Assembly: GCA_932294295.1 (NCBI GenBank)
Contig: OW028574.1
Span: 15,262,215-15,326,214, forward strand
Reading direction: 5' to 3'
Length of the DNA: 64,000 nt
Source: Alitta virens
Lineage: Eukaryota; Annelida; Polychaeta; Phyllodocida; Nereididae
The translations under genes and the position numbers were made by a program. This document shows positions 47,889-59,477 of the stretch, piece after piece (positions within the stretch are counted from its first letter, which is position 1; each line of letters begins with the position of its first letter). Below the pieces are notes generated by a model. It was not told the origin of the DNA, did no database searches, and saw nothing but the letters and a program-made list of their open reading frames with translations.

Positions 47889-49886
47889 ATGAAAATGAAA
47901 CAGTTAGTTGTGATTTGCATTCATGCTCTGGTTCTTCTTGCAAATGCCAAGAACATCAAAATCATTGGTGGAGAAGATGCTGAGGTAGGTGGTGTTACAG
48001 TTGGTAAACCTGATGTGTAAACTTTTCCTGTCTCCTTCTACAGTCAGAGTCACACTAATTAATATGTTTTACTATAGCTGGTCTATTCCTGGATGACTCA
48101 TATGGTAGTTATGAATCATCCTGAGTTTTCTATCACTGGAGGGCAGGTGGTGTCACTGTAGCTAATCCTAGAGCTTAAAGTTCAACACGAAGTATAGGTC
48201 CATGTATCACCAATGACTCATCAAGCGCAATTATCTGTTGTGTAATAGTTTTATCCCGAGTAGGAGGGATATAATTATATTACAAACTTATATTCCATTA
48301 GGCATAACTAATTTGTTTCTTTGGGTAGTTTTTAATGGCCTTATATTACAACAAGAAAAGTTCAGATTGCATTAGAGGGAGTTAAACAATATTTTCTTTG
48401 GTTATATGGTATCTCTCTAGAACAATGGAAAAACTGTCATGGTTGAATATAATAGTTAGCTCATGGAAAGACATCAACTTTAGCCATGAAAATACTGCTA
48501 AAGAGTAAATTGGGTTATCCAAAAGTCTTTGTTATGACATGGTTTCATGATATGTGAGTAAAAGGTAGTCAGTCACAACATCCATTCCTGGACAATGACC
48601 CATTCTAACCAGACTAAGTAGCGAATTAAAGGGAGGGGGGGGGGGGGTCAGGGTTAATACATTAAAAAATATATAAAAATTCAGCAGTCCGCGCAATACC
48701 CCTCCCAATGAAAAATTTTCTGGAACTGCCCCTTCAGACTTATGTTTTAAACATATTGTCATGTACTTAAGTACAACATAGGCAAATGCCATGGGCAGCC
48801 AAAGCTAGAATGATGCTGGGTTCTTAAATGATTATGAATGCTGTATGGTGCACGTCTATCTTCCAGTTGATAATAAGGTCCATTCAGGTGGCATTGAAGG
48901 CTTTATAAGTTCTTCGCCATATGTTTTGATATAGTCTATATTTGCCAAGGTGGTCAAATATGCCTCACTTTATGGTCCTTCTCTTTAAAGGTTGGTGCCT
49001 GGCCATTCATAGGTTCCTTGCAATGGAGGAATGAACATTCCTGTGGGGCAACTTTGATCACTCCAGAATGGCTGGTCTGTGCTGCTCATTGTACTCAATC
49101 ACCTCTGTGAGTACCACACTGAATTGTACCAATCCTTTAGAAGTTGGAATCTGAAGATAGAATACAACCATATTCAAGTTTCTTTTCTGCTCATTTTCTA
49201 TAGGAGCGACTACACAGTTGTTCTTGGCATGCACAACCGACTGGATTTCTCATTTGGCGGTCCTGAAGTTTATGAAGTTGCAGAGATCATTAATGTAAGC
49301 AGACAAAAAAGTTTTTTCAAGTATTCTATAGAAGTACTCAATGAGACATCGACATTCTTTTTAATTGTAAAAGATATTTCAGGTAATGCAATTGCAGGTA
49401 ATTCATGATACCTTCCACTTCTTTCAGCATGAAAACTACATTATAGGAGAAAAAATTGCCAATGATGTATCGTTGGTACGTCTCAGCCGACCTGCTAACT
49501 TGGCCAGTCCATACATTGAACTGATCAGCATGGCAGAATCAGGAGACGACTTCACTGGAAAACAAGGCTGGATTATTGGTTGGGGAATTGACACCGTGGG
49601 TGGTGGAGAAAGAGCTGAAATTCTTCAACAGGCAGAAGTAGAAATCCATCCAAGAGCTTATTGTGAAAGCATTTTTGGAGACCTAGTAGACCAAGGTCAG
49701 ATTTGTCTTGGTAATCCTGGACTCACCGGCTCATGCACAAGTGACTCAGGTGGCCCTTCAATCGTCAATGGTATCCTCGCAGGCATTACATCTTGGGGTG
49801 TGGCTGATTGTAATCCTAATTATCCATCAGTGTATGAAAGTGTTGCTTATCACCGAGAATGGATTAGGGACAAAATAAATGCCTGA
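47889..49886 (+). CDS. Secreted S1-family (chymotrypsin-fold) serine protease
   Basis: Four exons (47889-47984, 48991-49106, 49204-49294, 49428-49886) join to 253 aa. The start MKMKQLVVICIHALVLLANA is a signal peptide. A short propeptide ends NIK before the mature N-terminus IIGGEDAE. The catalytic triad is intact: H65 in CAAHC, D114 in NDVSLVRL, S208 in SDSGGP. Substrate-pocket positions (chymotrypsin numbering, by eye) read Gly189, Gly216 and Ser226, so trypsin-like cleavage after Lys/Arg is unlikely. Position 193, normally the oxyanion-hole Gly of GDSGGP, is Ser here (TSDSGGP). No extra domains. An in-frame alternative acceptor at 49397 would add ten residues; the downstream one fits the family loop better. 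Confidence 0.9.
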
Positions 49887-51055
49887 TTTCATTCCCCCTT
49901 TTTATGCGCTAATGTGTCTGTTAAATGAAGCTGCAAGAATTGTTAATAAAAGAAATAAATATTATGTATACTCTATGGTGTTTTCCTTTCAAAAATATAT
50001 AATTAGCATCTCCATATGTCCAAAGCAAGAAATGCCCACTGCCCAGTCAATATATATACAGTGCAGACAATAACCCCTTTCTGTTATGTGGCTGGCATTA
50101 ATAAATTAGATGAACTGTCAATTTAGCACTATTTTTTCTAGTAAATCAGGAAATAGAATAATAGAAATATCCCAGCTAACACATGACATTCTTATAACAT
50201 GTTAGGAAAAGGTTATGGCATAATGTTTTTCAAATAACGTTTTTTTAACATTATTTTGATGTTGTATGTTCATGTTTATTCATAGCATTAATTATTAACA
50301 GTTTTATAACATTTTCTGAAAAATTTTGCAAACATTACAATATTGATGTTTTCAGAAGCTTTCACAATGATGTTATTTCAAATATATTACAGTAGTCACA
50401 TGTGTCATGTTTTAATGATGCTATTGTTAAAATTATGGCACCATTATTTGATAGCATTCTTATAACATAAATCTGTAATGTTAGTGAAGAATGCATTCAC
50501 AATGTAATGGGATGATGTTTTTATGACGTTTTTATAACATGTTAAAGAAAAACACAATAATGCTGTGAAAAAAGCATCAAATATTGGCATTTTTGAAATC
50601 AGTTATTATGATGTTAAGGGTTAATGCAATGGTAACATTACCCTAAAAACTATATAAACATTATTTCAATGTAAATCTGAAATGTCAGACACAAATGTTT
50701 TGTGGGATGATGTTATTACTATAAAGTTTTTATAACATGTAAAAGATAAACATCATGCAACGATTTTCCTATTTTAGTTTGACTGCGCCAATAATTATGC
50801 AACCTCCAACTAACTGGTTGAGTTAATTATGATGTTATTGTTTGAAGTAGCAGTAAGGTGTAATTCTTTTGAGCCGGTAGAGCCTCATATACAAGTTCTG
50901 ACCGGCTGAAACTCAGCATAATTACTCAAGTACCTTTAGAATCTTTATTGCAACAATAGTGTTGCACCAGACATTTCGGTCTGACAAATCGGTGTAAAAT
51001 CGGATCTTGGAATAATATGTTGCTGGTGTGATTGGCCATGTTCGGAATCCCAATC
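49887..51055. other. Gene-less stretch after the protease
   Basis: Polyadenylation words (AATAAA near 49945 and 49954) follow the protease stop. The rest is the ATAACAT repeat field described separately and unremarkable AT-rich sequence. Confidence 0.5.
50180..50770. repeat. Degenerate TTATAACAT / AACATTAT repeat field
   Basis: Words such as TTATAACATGTTA, TTTTTATAACAT and their inverses occur at least ten times without fixed spacing. Local inverted pairs could fold. It looks like a decayed palindromic satellite. Confidence 0.6.
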
Positions 51056-51059
51056 CTTT

Positions 51060-51572
51060 CTAGAGGTTTCTATTAGTAATGAAAATATTGAATGCAGGCG
51101 AAATAAGATTATTATTGGAAATATATATAGGCCTCCGAGAGAAAAAATAGAAAACTATGCTACCTTCGCATGAAATAGAAGAAATAATTTCGACATCCTT
51201 GAGAAATAATAAAGAAATAATTATAACTGGATATTGAAATACTGACTTGTTAAAAATTAAAGATACTGCGCAACTTGTGCTTTTCTGCCTAAAACACAAC
51301 TGCTGGAATTATAAACTATAACATATCTGACCACCTACCATATTTTGTGACCCTCGATTATTTAACTATGGATAAAGAGAGTGATAAATATGTTAAAATA
51401 TATATAAATACATCTGCAATCAAACAGCTTTTTTTTAGAAATGATTAGCATCAAATTGTACGTTAGATAAGTTCAACCTGAGTGACCACGCAGATCCAAA
51501 CATTAATTATACAATCTTACATAATGACCTATTGACAATTGCGTTAGATAAGTAAAATATGTCAGATATACG
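51060..51572 (+). mobile_element. LINE endonuclease fragment
   Basis: Broken plus-strand frames read IIIGNIYRPPREKIENY, then IISTSLRNNKEIIITG and SDHLPYFVTLDY. These are the recognisable middle and end of an APE-type endonuclease of CR1/L2/jockey-like LINEs. Several stops interrupt it. It ends at the edge of the foldback element. Confidence 0.75.
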
Positions 51573-51608
51573 GAAGCGTACGAAAGCCACTTTAGGACAT
51601 GAGAAAAA

Positions 51609-51836
51609 AAAAATTAAATTGTATAAACGATGTAGTAAATTGTATATACAAAATAATAAATTGTATATACAAAGTACTAAATCGTATATACGAAATACTA
51701 AATCGTATATACGAAATACTAAATCGTATATACGAAATACTAAATTGTATATACGAAATACTAAATTGTATATACGGAATACTAAATCGTATATACGGAA
51801 TACTAAATTGTATATACGAAATACTAAACTGGCCAT
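51609..51836. repeat. 21-bp tandem array, left arm
   Basis: About eleven units of ACTAAATCGTATATACGAAAT with C/T and A/G variants. As 21 is a multiple of three and the unit lacks stops in several frames, open frames arise on both strands (YIRNTKS and RIYDLVF repeats); these are artefacts. Confidence 0.9.
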
Positions 51837-52208
51837 TTCTTAGTTAATATTTGGTCTACAGTTATGTCAACCTATGTAGAGACTTGTCTTGGGCAGGGCT
51901 ATCTCATAAACAAAGTTAGAAATTCTAGATACAGTTTGATCTGTGACAACGGCATGTCCGTATACCCAGCTCTTTCTATCAGGCCCCAGTCTTTCCTTCC
52001 CTTCCCTTCTTAGTAGTAATTCCTGTAGTTGGGTTTACTATGTGATGCTGACTTTAATTGCACCACATTTTAATAATATCTTGATCCATGCTAATTGCAC
52101 ATTGTCAAATTGCATAAGTATTACATATAGCCTGCAATTACAGACCAAACATGGATGATATCAGGAAGGAGGACTTTAAAATAACTTTTCCCATCAATCT
52201 AGGAGGGA

Positions 52209-52392
52209 GTGGGTGGGGTGGGTGATTAAGGCTTTATGTCCTGTATTTCTGCACCTGCTGGGCTAATTAGGACAGGCAGAGACCATGGCAATGAGATGAA
52301 GGATGAAACAGCCATTCAATTTAGGCTCAACCGGGAATCGAAGGGACCCAGTGGTTTGAAGCCCAGAGCGCTACCTCTGAGCTAGGCCCCAC
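52209..52392 (-). mobile_element. tRNA-derived SINE with 14-bp target duplication
   Basis: CAATCTAGGAGGGA occurs exactly at 52195-52208 and 52393-52406. From the right side, read on the minus strand, the insert starts GGTGGGGCCTAGCTCAGAGG, continues with GTAGCGCTC (box A) and has a box B (CCTTCGATTCCCGG) about 45 bp on. The arms are too diverged for a working tRNA. Confidence 0.85.
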
Positions 52393-52410
52393 CAATCTAG
52401 GAGGGATCCA

Positions 52411-52464
52411 AGATAGATAGATAGATAGAAAGATAGACAGATAGATAAATTAGATAGATAGATA
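52411..52464. repeat. GATA microsatellite
   Basis: Imperfect (AGAT)n run beside the SINE. Confidence 0.9.
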
Positions 52465-52887
52465 TGGGAAATGCAGCCCTCTAAGGCAAGTTCTTGCCGC
52501 TATCGAGGGTTGATTGATGAGATGAGAGGGAGGAGTCCACCCATGTTACACTCTTACCCCATGGGTGGGGTCTTTTACTTGCCTTAGCATATGGACACTG
52601 ACTGGTTATAATTTATCAGGGCCCAATAGAAGGAAGGGAAGGAAAGGGAAAGGGAAGGAAAGGGACAGGGAAGGAAAGGGAAGACTGGGGCCTGATAGAA
52701 AGAGCTGGGTTTAAGGACAAGGGTAATTAGGATGTCATATTGTGAAACAAAGGTATTCCTTTTAAGTGCTGTTGTGCTGTACCTAGAATTTTCCAGTATA
52801 GTGTATTACATAGCACTGTCCAAGGCGAGTCTTTAGATAGGTCACACATAATTGTAGACCAAATATTAACAAAGATATGGCCGGTTT

Positions 52888-53205
52888 AGTAATTTGTTTA
52901 ACAATATAGTAATTTGTTTAAACGATTAAGTATTCCGTTTATACAATTTAGAATTTCGTTTATACAATTTAGTATTTCGTTTATACAATTTAGTATATCG
53001 TATATTCAATTTATTATTTCGTATATACGATTTATTAATTTGTATATATATACGATTTAGTTTTTCGTATATACGATTTAGTATTTCGTATATTCAATTT
53101 AGTATTTCGTATATTCAATTTAGTATATCGTTTATTCAATTTAGTATTTCGTATATACGATTTAGTACTTCGTATATACAATTTACTAAATCGTTTATAA
53201 AATTT
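52888..53205. repeat. 21-bp tandem array, right arm
   Basis: Inverse-oriented counterpart of the left array: units of TTTAGTATTTCGTATATACGA with more variation (TTTATACAATTTAGAATTTCG). Longer than the left arm by several units. Confidence 0.85.
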
Positions 53206-53250
53206 AATTTTTTTTTTCTCATTTCCTTAAATGGCTTCAGTAGAAGCGTA

Positions 53251-54441
53251 TTGCTGCCAACCAAAAAAAAAATAAAAAATTATTTACGAAAAGTTTTTTC
53301 GAAATAAACTTTTCGTAATTACCAAAAAACTTTTCATTACAAATGTGGTTCAACTTTTCGTAATTACCAAAAGTTTTTTCTTAATTACCAAAAGTTTTTT
53401 TGCTACTTTTAAACAAGATTTTCAAAATGGACAGGACAGCCATCATACACATGTACTTCTGCCTCGGCTTTAGCCATATGGAAATACTGGAGTTAGTATA
53501 CGAACCCTCCGAAGGATATTAAAGACACTTGGCCTTTATAGACGAAAAAATTAATCAGATGTGTTAGAAGTGGCGCTTTTCATATTTTCTGAGTTGCAGG
53601 ACTATGGCCAACTACATGGATATAAGCTAATGCATCTCAAATGTATCCAGAATGGTTTAGTTTACACAAGATACAGTCTGGATTTTATTACACATACTTG
53701 ACTCAGATGGTATGTATCGACGGAAACGTAATAAGACTGCATAGGCGTTTAAACATGAACCCAGGTCTCAACTTTATGGCATGTAGACAGTTACGATAAA
53801 CTTAAGCCATATATATGGGTTATGCATTTATGGTTAAAAAAAAAACTAGAGGGCAGCACAGTTTCGGTTGCACAGACACTCCTGTTGGAATATCCGAGGC
53901 CAAACATTTCATAAGTGTTCCAAACATTTCTTGAAGTGTTCCGGAGTAAATGTTGCCACTACTACGGATGCCAAGCATGGCAGTTTGATCAAGGGACCTT
54001 GGGAGAATTTGGTATCATGTGGAACAGGTGTGTTCATCGGTTACTTTGTCTCCCAGCAAAGACTCATACAAGATACCCGACAAGCATAACCGAGATGGCA
54101 TCCCCAGTAGAGAAAATTACAAAGATGTTTATGTAGACGGCTGAAATGATGGAAAACAGTTCAAATGACTTAGTGAGATACTTGGCAAAAAGATCGCATG
54201 TGTTTGCGAACACCGTAATTGCATGCAATAGAATTATTATTGAAAGAGAGGATGTCAATGCAAAATACCGTTTGAATGACAATGAGATGACTGATGTATC
54301 AGTCATATAGGAACTGCTTTTTGGGCATATTTCTGTTTGGTCCAAATTAGAATGCTTCCTAATGTTAAATTATTTATGCTCATATTGCCAAATTTTTGTA
54401 ACATGTCATGATTTGTAATTATGCCAATTTAGGCATGAATA

Positions 54442-54444
<3 letters not shown>
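53251..54444. other. Gene-less stretch with CTTTTCGTAATTACC repeats
   Basis: At 53280-53400 'cttttcgtaattaccaaaa' recurs about four times. The remainder (53830-54340) holds open frames on both strands with no recognised domain, possibly a decayed mobile or receptor-like gene; I cannot support a call. Confidence 0.4.

Positions 54445-54495
<51 letters not shown>
54445..54495. repeat. AT dinucleotide microsatellite
   Basis: About 50 bp of uninterrupted AT. Confidence 0.95.
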
Positions 54496-54499
<4 letters not shown>

Positions 54500-54500
<1 letters not shown>

Positions 54501-54870
54501 GCTAAAACATTTGGAAATATGGGAAAATTAAAAAACGTTCTCCCTACTATAGTGTTCTGCTAACATTGTATAACTCATTGTACTGCCTTAAGCTATAGGT
54601 TAGTAGTCTGGGGTACAAAATGTGGAAACATTTTTGAATTACAAAAAAGATCAGTGCTAAATATAATTCTCATACCAATCCAATTTTTAGGGACTTACAG
54701 TTATTGAAATAAGTGGTATTTGAGACATTCTGACCGGCATACATATGGTACACGATTTGCATACACTTTTGAGACCATTTTAAGTCGTCATACTTTTACA
54801 AAGAATAGCATTTGCGTATTCCTAACAATTGTCCTGTTTCTATAAAAGAAAAAAGACATACTCATAGTAT
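54500..54870 (+). mobile_element. LINE reverse transcriptase 3' fragment
   Basis: A plus-strand frame reads VWGTKCGNIFELQKRSVLNI, the conserved WG...LQKR block at the C-terminus of CR1/L2/jockey-type reverse transcriptases. Frameshifts and stops interrupt it, and the TRFAYTF tail lies further on. It may be the far end of the LINE whose endonuclease lies at 51.1-51.6 kb. Confidence 0.65.
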
Positions 54871-56384
54871 AAGCGGCTAATGCAAACTATCAACCTTTGG
54901 AGTAACCTCGGAGTAGAGCTTTCTGCTAGCTAACAAAGATTTACCTCAAACTTTCGCAAGTTGTAAGAGCGGATCTATGGTACCACATGGTAAACATGTA
55001 AACAAGTGAAGCATAGATATGGTAATGCATGTTAAAATGTGATGTGAATTGTTCTAGTAGGATTACGAATAAGTGAAGAAGATTAAGTTTGTTAGACGAG
55101 CTGGTCGAATGCACTGTAAAATAAAAAGTGTTGATAGTTGAAGGATGGCCCACGATTTTGTTGATTTGCAGCAGTTTCAAACTCTATGTTGATGTAAAAG
55201 CTAGGTACCTCGGTCAAGCAGATTCCCTTCTCCACGAATCTCATACCTAATGCTTTGAATGTATGCAAATTAAGTTTACTTAATTGAATCGGAAACAAAT
55301 TTAATTACAGGAATAATGTATATAATATAATTTTGAGATATTAAATAATAAATTGGAATATTACAAAATGACATTTTTGGTAGAATACATGATATGTTAA
55401 ACTGAAGTAAAAGATTGAGGGAGTGGGGAACAACAACTGAAACACAACAAAAATTCAAGTGATGTTGTGTAGCATAAACAGCAAGAACTATAATGCTTTG
55501 TAAGCTACTCAATCAAGTGTAAAAATAAGTCATTCAAGTGCAAATACAGTAATTACTCAACAAATGGTGAACCATCAAACTTGTAGATTATGAAAGTTTG
55601 GTTAAATCAGGCCCATGTGAAGGCAGGCCAATACACAAAGAGATTGGCAGTTTGCCTTGGAGAAGATAATATACTGATAGTAATGACATTGTGAGACAAT
55701 ACAAATAAGCAAAATAATAACAAATTTAGAGGATATGTTATAACTTCAAGGAGTTAGTACAATTAAAACGTATTAAGGAAAATATCGGAACCTAGCTATC
55801 CCAGGGAAGAAATAATGGAAGATTCCACAGAATATGCCATTAGCCTCAACAAGGATAAGATAAAGGCACAAAATGTGAACATTTATGAATGTATGAAGAT
55901 TACATAATTAGTTATGGTACAAAATCAAATTAGATGGTTTTATACTGTGTATGGAGGTATGTATGTATAGAAATAGTAATAATTAAGTACAAATATTACC
56001 ATCTTAATGCTGTTAAGGGATCAGGGATTATTTGCCAATAACTACATTACAGTTACAGGGGCATTAGATTGCATTCACATAATACAATACGACTAAGGGA
56101 AAAATAAAAATAGGTTTGCTGAGGCAAGAGACCTGTCACAGCAAAAAAACACGGAGGACTACCAGGACAATGCAAGTCCGAGTGGACGGCTGACCCTTCA
56201 CTCACAAGAGGTGCATGCTAGAAGCAATGAGATCGCGCCTCCACAGTGACCTTTCAGAGACACAACTCTCACCACTCCAGCTACTTGTGATGTCTGAGGC
56301 ATCAAAAATTTAAAATGCATACGGAGATGCAACTTGAGAACAGAATAAGTAAAACCCGAGAGAAACAAGCCCAGGGGCCGCATC
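54871..56384. other. Gene-less AT-rich stretch
   Basis: No gene recognised; the minus-strand open frames near 55.1-55.5 kb and 56.2-56.4 kb have no domain or splice support. Confidence 0.45.
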
Positions 56385-59300
56385 TACACTCTAAATAATT
56401 TGGACGCCTGACGCGTAATAACATCTTCATTTCTTGCACATCCATGAACACATGTTGTTCTAAAATTTTGTTAACAAATTGAGTGTTCTATTCTAGAACT
56501 ACAGTGTTCTAGGTAGTGTTCATAAACTGAACACTGTGTGTTGTGAGGTGTTCGGATCTAAGGATGCGTTCATGTTATGAACACTACTGTTCGGTATTTG
56601 CACACCTAGTGTTTATTGCTGTTCAGCAACAGCAATGTTCATCCCTATCAATAAGGTGTCTACAAGATGTCCTTAACTCTTGGTAGGCCGAAGTATTTAA
56701 GGGTAAGGGGGGGGGGGGGGTTGCAAGAGGGTTACTCCCTAATATCCTAATTATTAGATACCCAAAATCCATTTTTCAGAATGTTTCCACCAATATTGGT
56801 AATAACAATAGTGCAATTTGAACAACTATTAATTTCTTAGTTGCTAATATTCATAAAATCCATGGATTTTCATACTGTGACCCCTATGTCATATTGACAT
56901 GGACCAGCCCTAAATCAATTGGGCGCCAAAGACCAGTGACCTGATTCCACTCTTAAGTTAGATGACCTGTCTGGCAGTGCAACAAAGTCCTCCACGTGGT
57001 AAGCTTTAATCCCTATTTGTTAAAGACATTCTATGATTACATAAGCTGTTAATGCTTTTAAAGGAATTGAATATTCTTTAATTGTAGTTTTTTTGCGTTT
57101 TGAAGGATACATGGAAGTTATCAATTAGTAGTAGTAATTGCATGTTCTTATATAACACATTCTTGGTTTGGATGTAAAGGGCTTTTTCTTCCAAGTTCAG
57201 GGTCATGTTCTAGTTAATTTTAAGGCAAGATTCAATTGGTTCATTGGTGAAGAAGTGCAATATGTAACTATTTTGTTACTTTATGATAACTGCAAAATAA
57301 ATAAGTCATGGCATATTTTTTTCGACAAAATGTGATTTAGAGTGGATTAACCAGAGAACAAAACAAATGGAGAATTTTACACCCAGACATGCACTTGTTG
57401 CACTAAGTCATAAATAGCAGAGATGCTTGTAGTGATGACCTCATTATAGGTCACCATTTATAGCCAAGGAGGGGTGGGGGTGGAAGGGTGAAGATGGTCA
57501 GATCATGGAGTCACTAGAGACTCCATTGTCAGATGCACCCCAGAAATGGCTATTTAGATACATCATATATATGACAAACTATTAATATTTTAAATATGAC
57601 ACTTTGTTTGCACAATATATTCAGGAATTAAGTATTTTCAGCTAATTACACATTGACATATTATTATGATTATGTTGCATTTTCACTCTTTGCAGATTTT
57701 GTATGAATTTTCATTGATGGTTGGACATGAACGGGTGACCAAGTTTGCCAATTTGAAAAAGCTTTGCGCAGCTGTGGAGACCCTGACCGAAGCAACACCG
57801 GTAAATTCCACAATAACCCATAGTAGCTGAAATTACTAAACATTACTAAACATTATCTAGCCTTACTGCTAAGATGTAAAGTTTTTCTTTTAAATACAGA
57901 TCTCACATGGGTAAACGGCATGGACTGTTTCACTGTCTTAAATTTGTTATATTTTATGTTTTTGTCTATAGGGTCCCTTTCGCATGATGCCTGTACTACA
58001 GCATATTGAGAGGGAAACCTGTTTTCAGGCAAAGGGAAGAAGCAGAAGACAGAGAGCATTCTCAAGGTGTACAAGGTAAACTATGCATGACATTTTAAAA
58101 AAATACAGCTGATCTTGCAGTGTACAACTACACTTGAAAAGGCAATCTGCATACATCGGTGTACTAAAGGTCTGATCCAATATATATTCACACTTCTTAT
58201 AAAATATCAAAAATTAGCTGTGACCTGTAGCTTAATGATTAGGTGAAGTTGTTGATATTAATATATCTAACAGTCTTTTTATTGATATTTTTGCAGGAAG
58301 TCCCGGATGAACATGTCGAGGAGAAGTTGAAGAGTGAGGAGGGAACACCTCTCCATATTGTTGCATTCCAGTCTGACAGGGAGGAACTGACTGGAATCTA
58401 CCTGGTTGGGGACAGTGTCTACATCCGGGTAGATGTCAAAGGGGCCATCATAGCTGCTGTGATGAAGCTGATGGCTTCTTATTATGTTTTTAATGTAGAT
58501 TACCCAAGGCATTATTCCATGCTGATGGGCCTCTTTCAAATCCATGTGATGGAGGAGCCATACAGGCGTGAAAAAACTAAAAAATTTAATTTCTTCAATC
58601 AGAAATTACAAAATGCGCTGAGGTCTCTTCCAGATCCCAAATAAATATTTTTTTATTATTGTTGGGGGACCCATCAGCTGTCAAATGCTGTCATTGGCAA
58701 TATCTTAAAATGGTTTGAAATGTTATCTTCATATCTTCATGATGCATTAGTTATTATTGTACAAAAATACTACCTTATAAAATGTTATTTCTATTTCACC
58801 TCCCTGTAGTATTAATACACACTGTATAAGCTAATTTACAGGTTAATATGTCACATGATTAAATTGATGTTTTTGCAGTTCAAATATTTATGTAACACTA
58901 TGGTCTAAGGCTGAATATTAAACATTGTTAAAGCTATGTCATTTTATAAGTTTTCATTATCTGAAAATGAGGTATAAATACTGTTATTATTTTCCTCACT
59001 ATTTAGGAAGACTAAAGGAGATGCCTTATAAGTATGTTCTCCTTCTAATATTATTAATATATTTTCAGGCTAGCCATTATGAAATGGTGATGCTGCCTTA
59101 ACACCAGGATGGCTCAGTGATGACGTACGGCTGCAGCTCTGCAGAACACCTAGTGTTCAAGAAACGCCTTATGAACATGTATTTGGTGTTCATTATCTGT
59201 TACAGGCATCTGCAGCATCCATGGTGTTCATATGTAGAACACCTTAGAACACATTTCACATGTTCTGTAATCACGAACACTGCTGTTCTAAGCATGAACA

Positions 59301-59461
59301 CTAGTGTTCTGAGCCATCCTCTAAATATTAAACACTGGTGTTCCCTACAATAACACTGGTGCTGATGAACTTTTAAGAACACCTGTGATGCGTTCATTAT
59401 CTGTTACAGAAAAGGTGTTCAAATAAGTGTTCCATCTCTGAACACTGGTTTTTAGAGTGTA
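56385..59461. mobile_element. About 3.1-kb TIR element with GAACACT-rich ends enclosing a gene
   Basis: The ends TACACTCTAAA (56385) and TTTAGAGTGTA (59451-59461) are inverse. Immediately outside lie direct repeats CCCAGGGGCCGCAT (56370) and CCCAGGTAGCCGCAT (59463), a possible long target duplication. Subterminal zones (56450-56640 and 59140-59450) are full of GAACAC and GTGTTC half-sites in both orientations. Between them lies a spliced gene-like unit. Confidence 0.6.
57696..58644 (+). pseudogene. Decaying three-exon gene of an uncharacterised family, inside a TIR element
   Basis: Exon 57696-57800 reads KFANLKKLCAAVETLTEATP and ends at a good donor. Exon 57972-58075 has a proper acceptor and donor, but the frame that joins onward (KGKKQKTESILKVYK) contains a stop and is one base out of phase with the first exon. 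Exon 58297-58644 (115 aa) is intact: HIVAFQSDREELTGIYLVGD, then a hydrophobic AVMKLMASYYVFNVDYPR, and ends ALRSLPDPK. This resembles a family of unnamed proteins multiplied in fish and marine invertebrate genomes, some annotated as SAM-domain-containing 3-like; function unknown. Position inside inverted repeats suggests the family may travel with a DNA transposon. Confidence 0.55.
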
Positions 59462-59477
59462 CCCCAGGTAGCCGCAT

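Larger units (their letters stand above)
51581..53242. mobile_element. 1.66-kb foldback element with tandem-repeat arms
   Basis: Exact 8-bp copies of GAAGCGTA at 51573-51580 and 53243-53250 flank it. Arms start near GAAAGCCACTTTAGGACATG (left) and TGAAGCCATTTAAGGAAATG (inverse of right). Inside each arm lies a 21-bp tandem array, in opposite orientation, then an AGACCAAATATTAA word, then an inverted pair of CCCAGCTCTTTCTATCAGG (51966 and 52691). The loop (about 52010-52640) carries a SINE and a GATA microsatellite. No transposase. An 8-bp duplication would suit hAT-type mobilisation. Confidence 0.8.

Noticed and set aside
51507..51843. Open frames of about 80-110 codons on both strands with 7-residue repeats
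   Set aside because: They are translations of a 21-bp tandem array whose unit lacks stops; there is no independent sign of coding.
52318..52392. tRNA gene on the minus strand
   Set aside because: Box A and B are present but the acceptor and T arms do not pair, and target duplications show a SINE.
51609..53205. CRISPR-like regular repeats
   Set aside because: Units are contiguous 21-bp tandems without unique spacers, in a eukaryotic genome.
54064..54345. Receptor-like hydrophobic minus-strand ORF
   Set aside because: Hydrophobic stretches arise easily from AT-rich DNA; the upstream continuation is full of stops and no family motif is visible.
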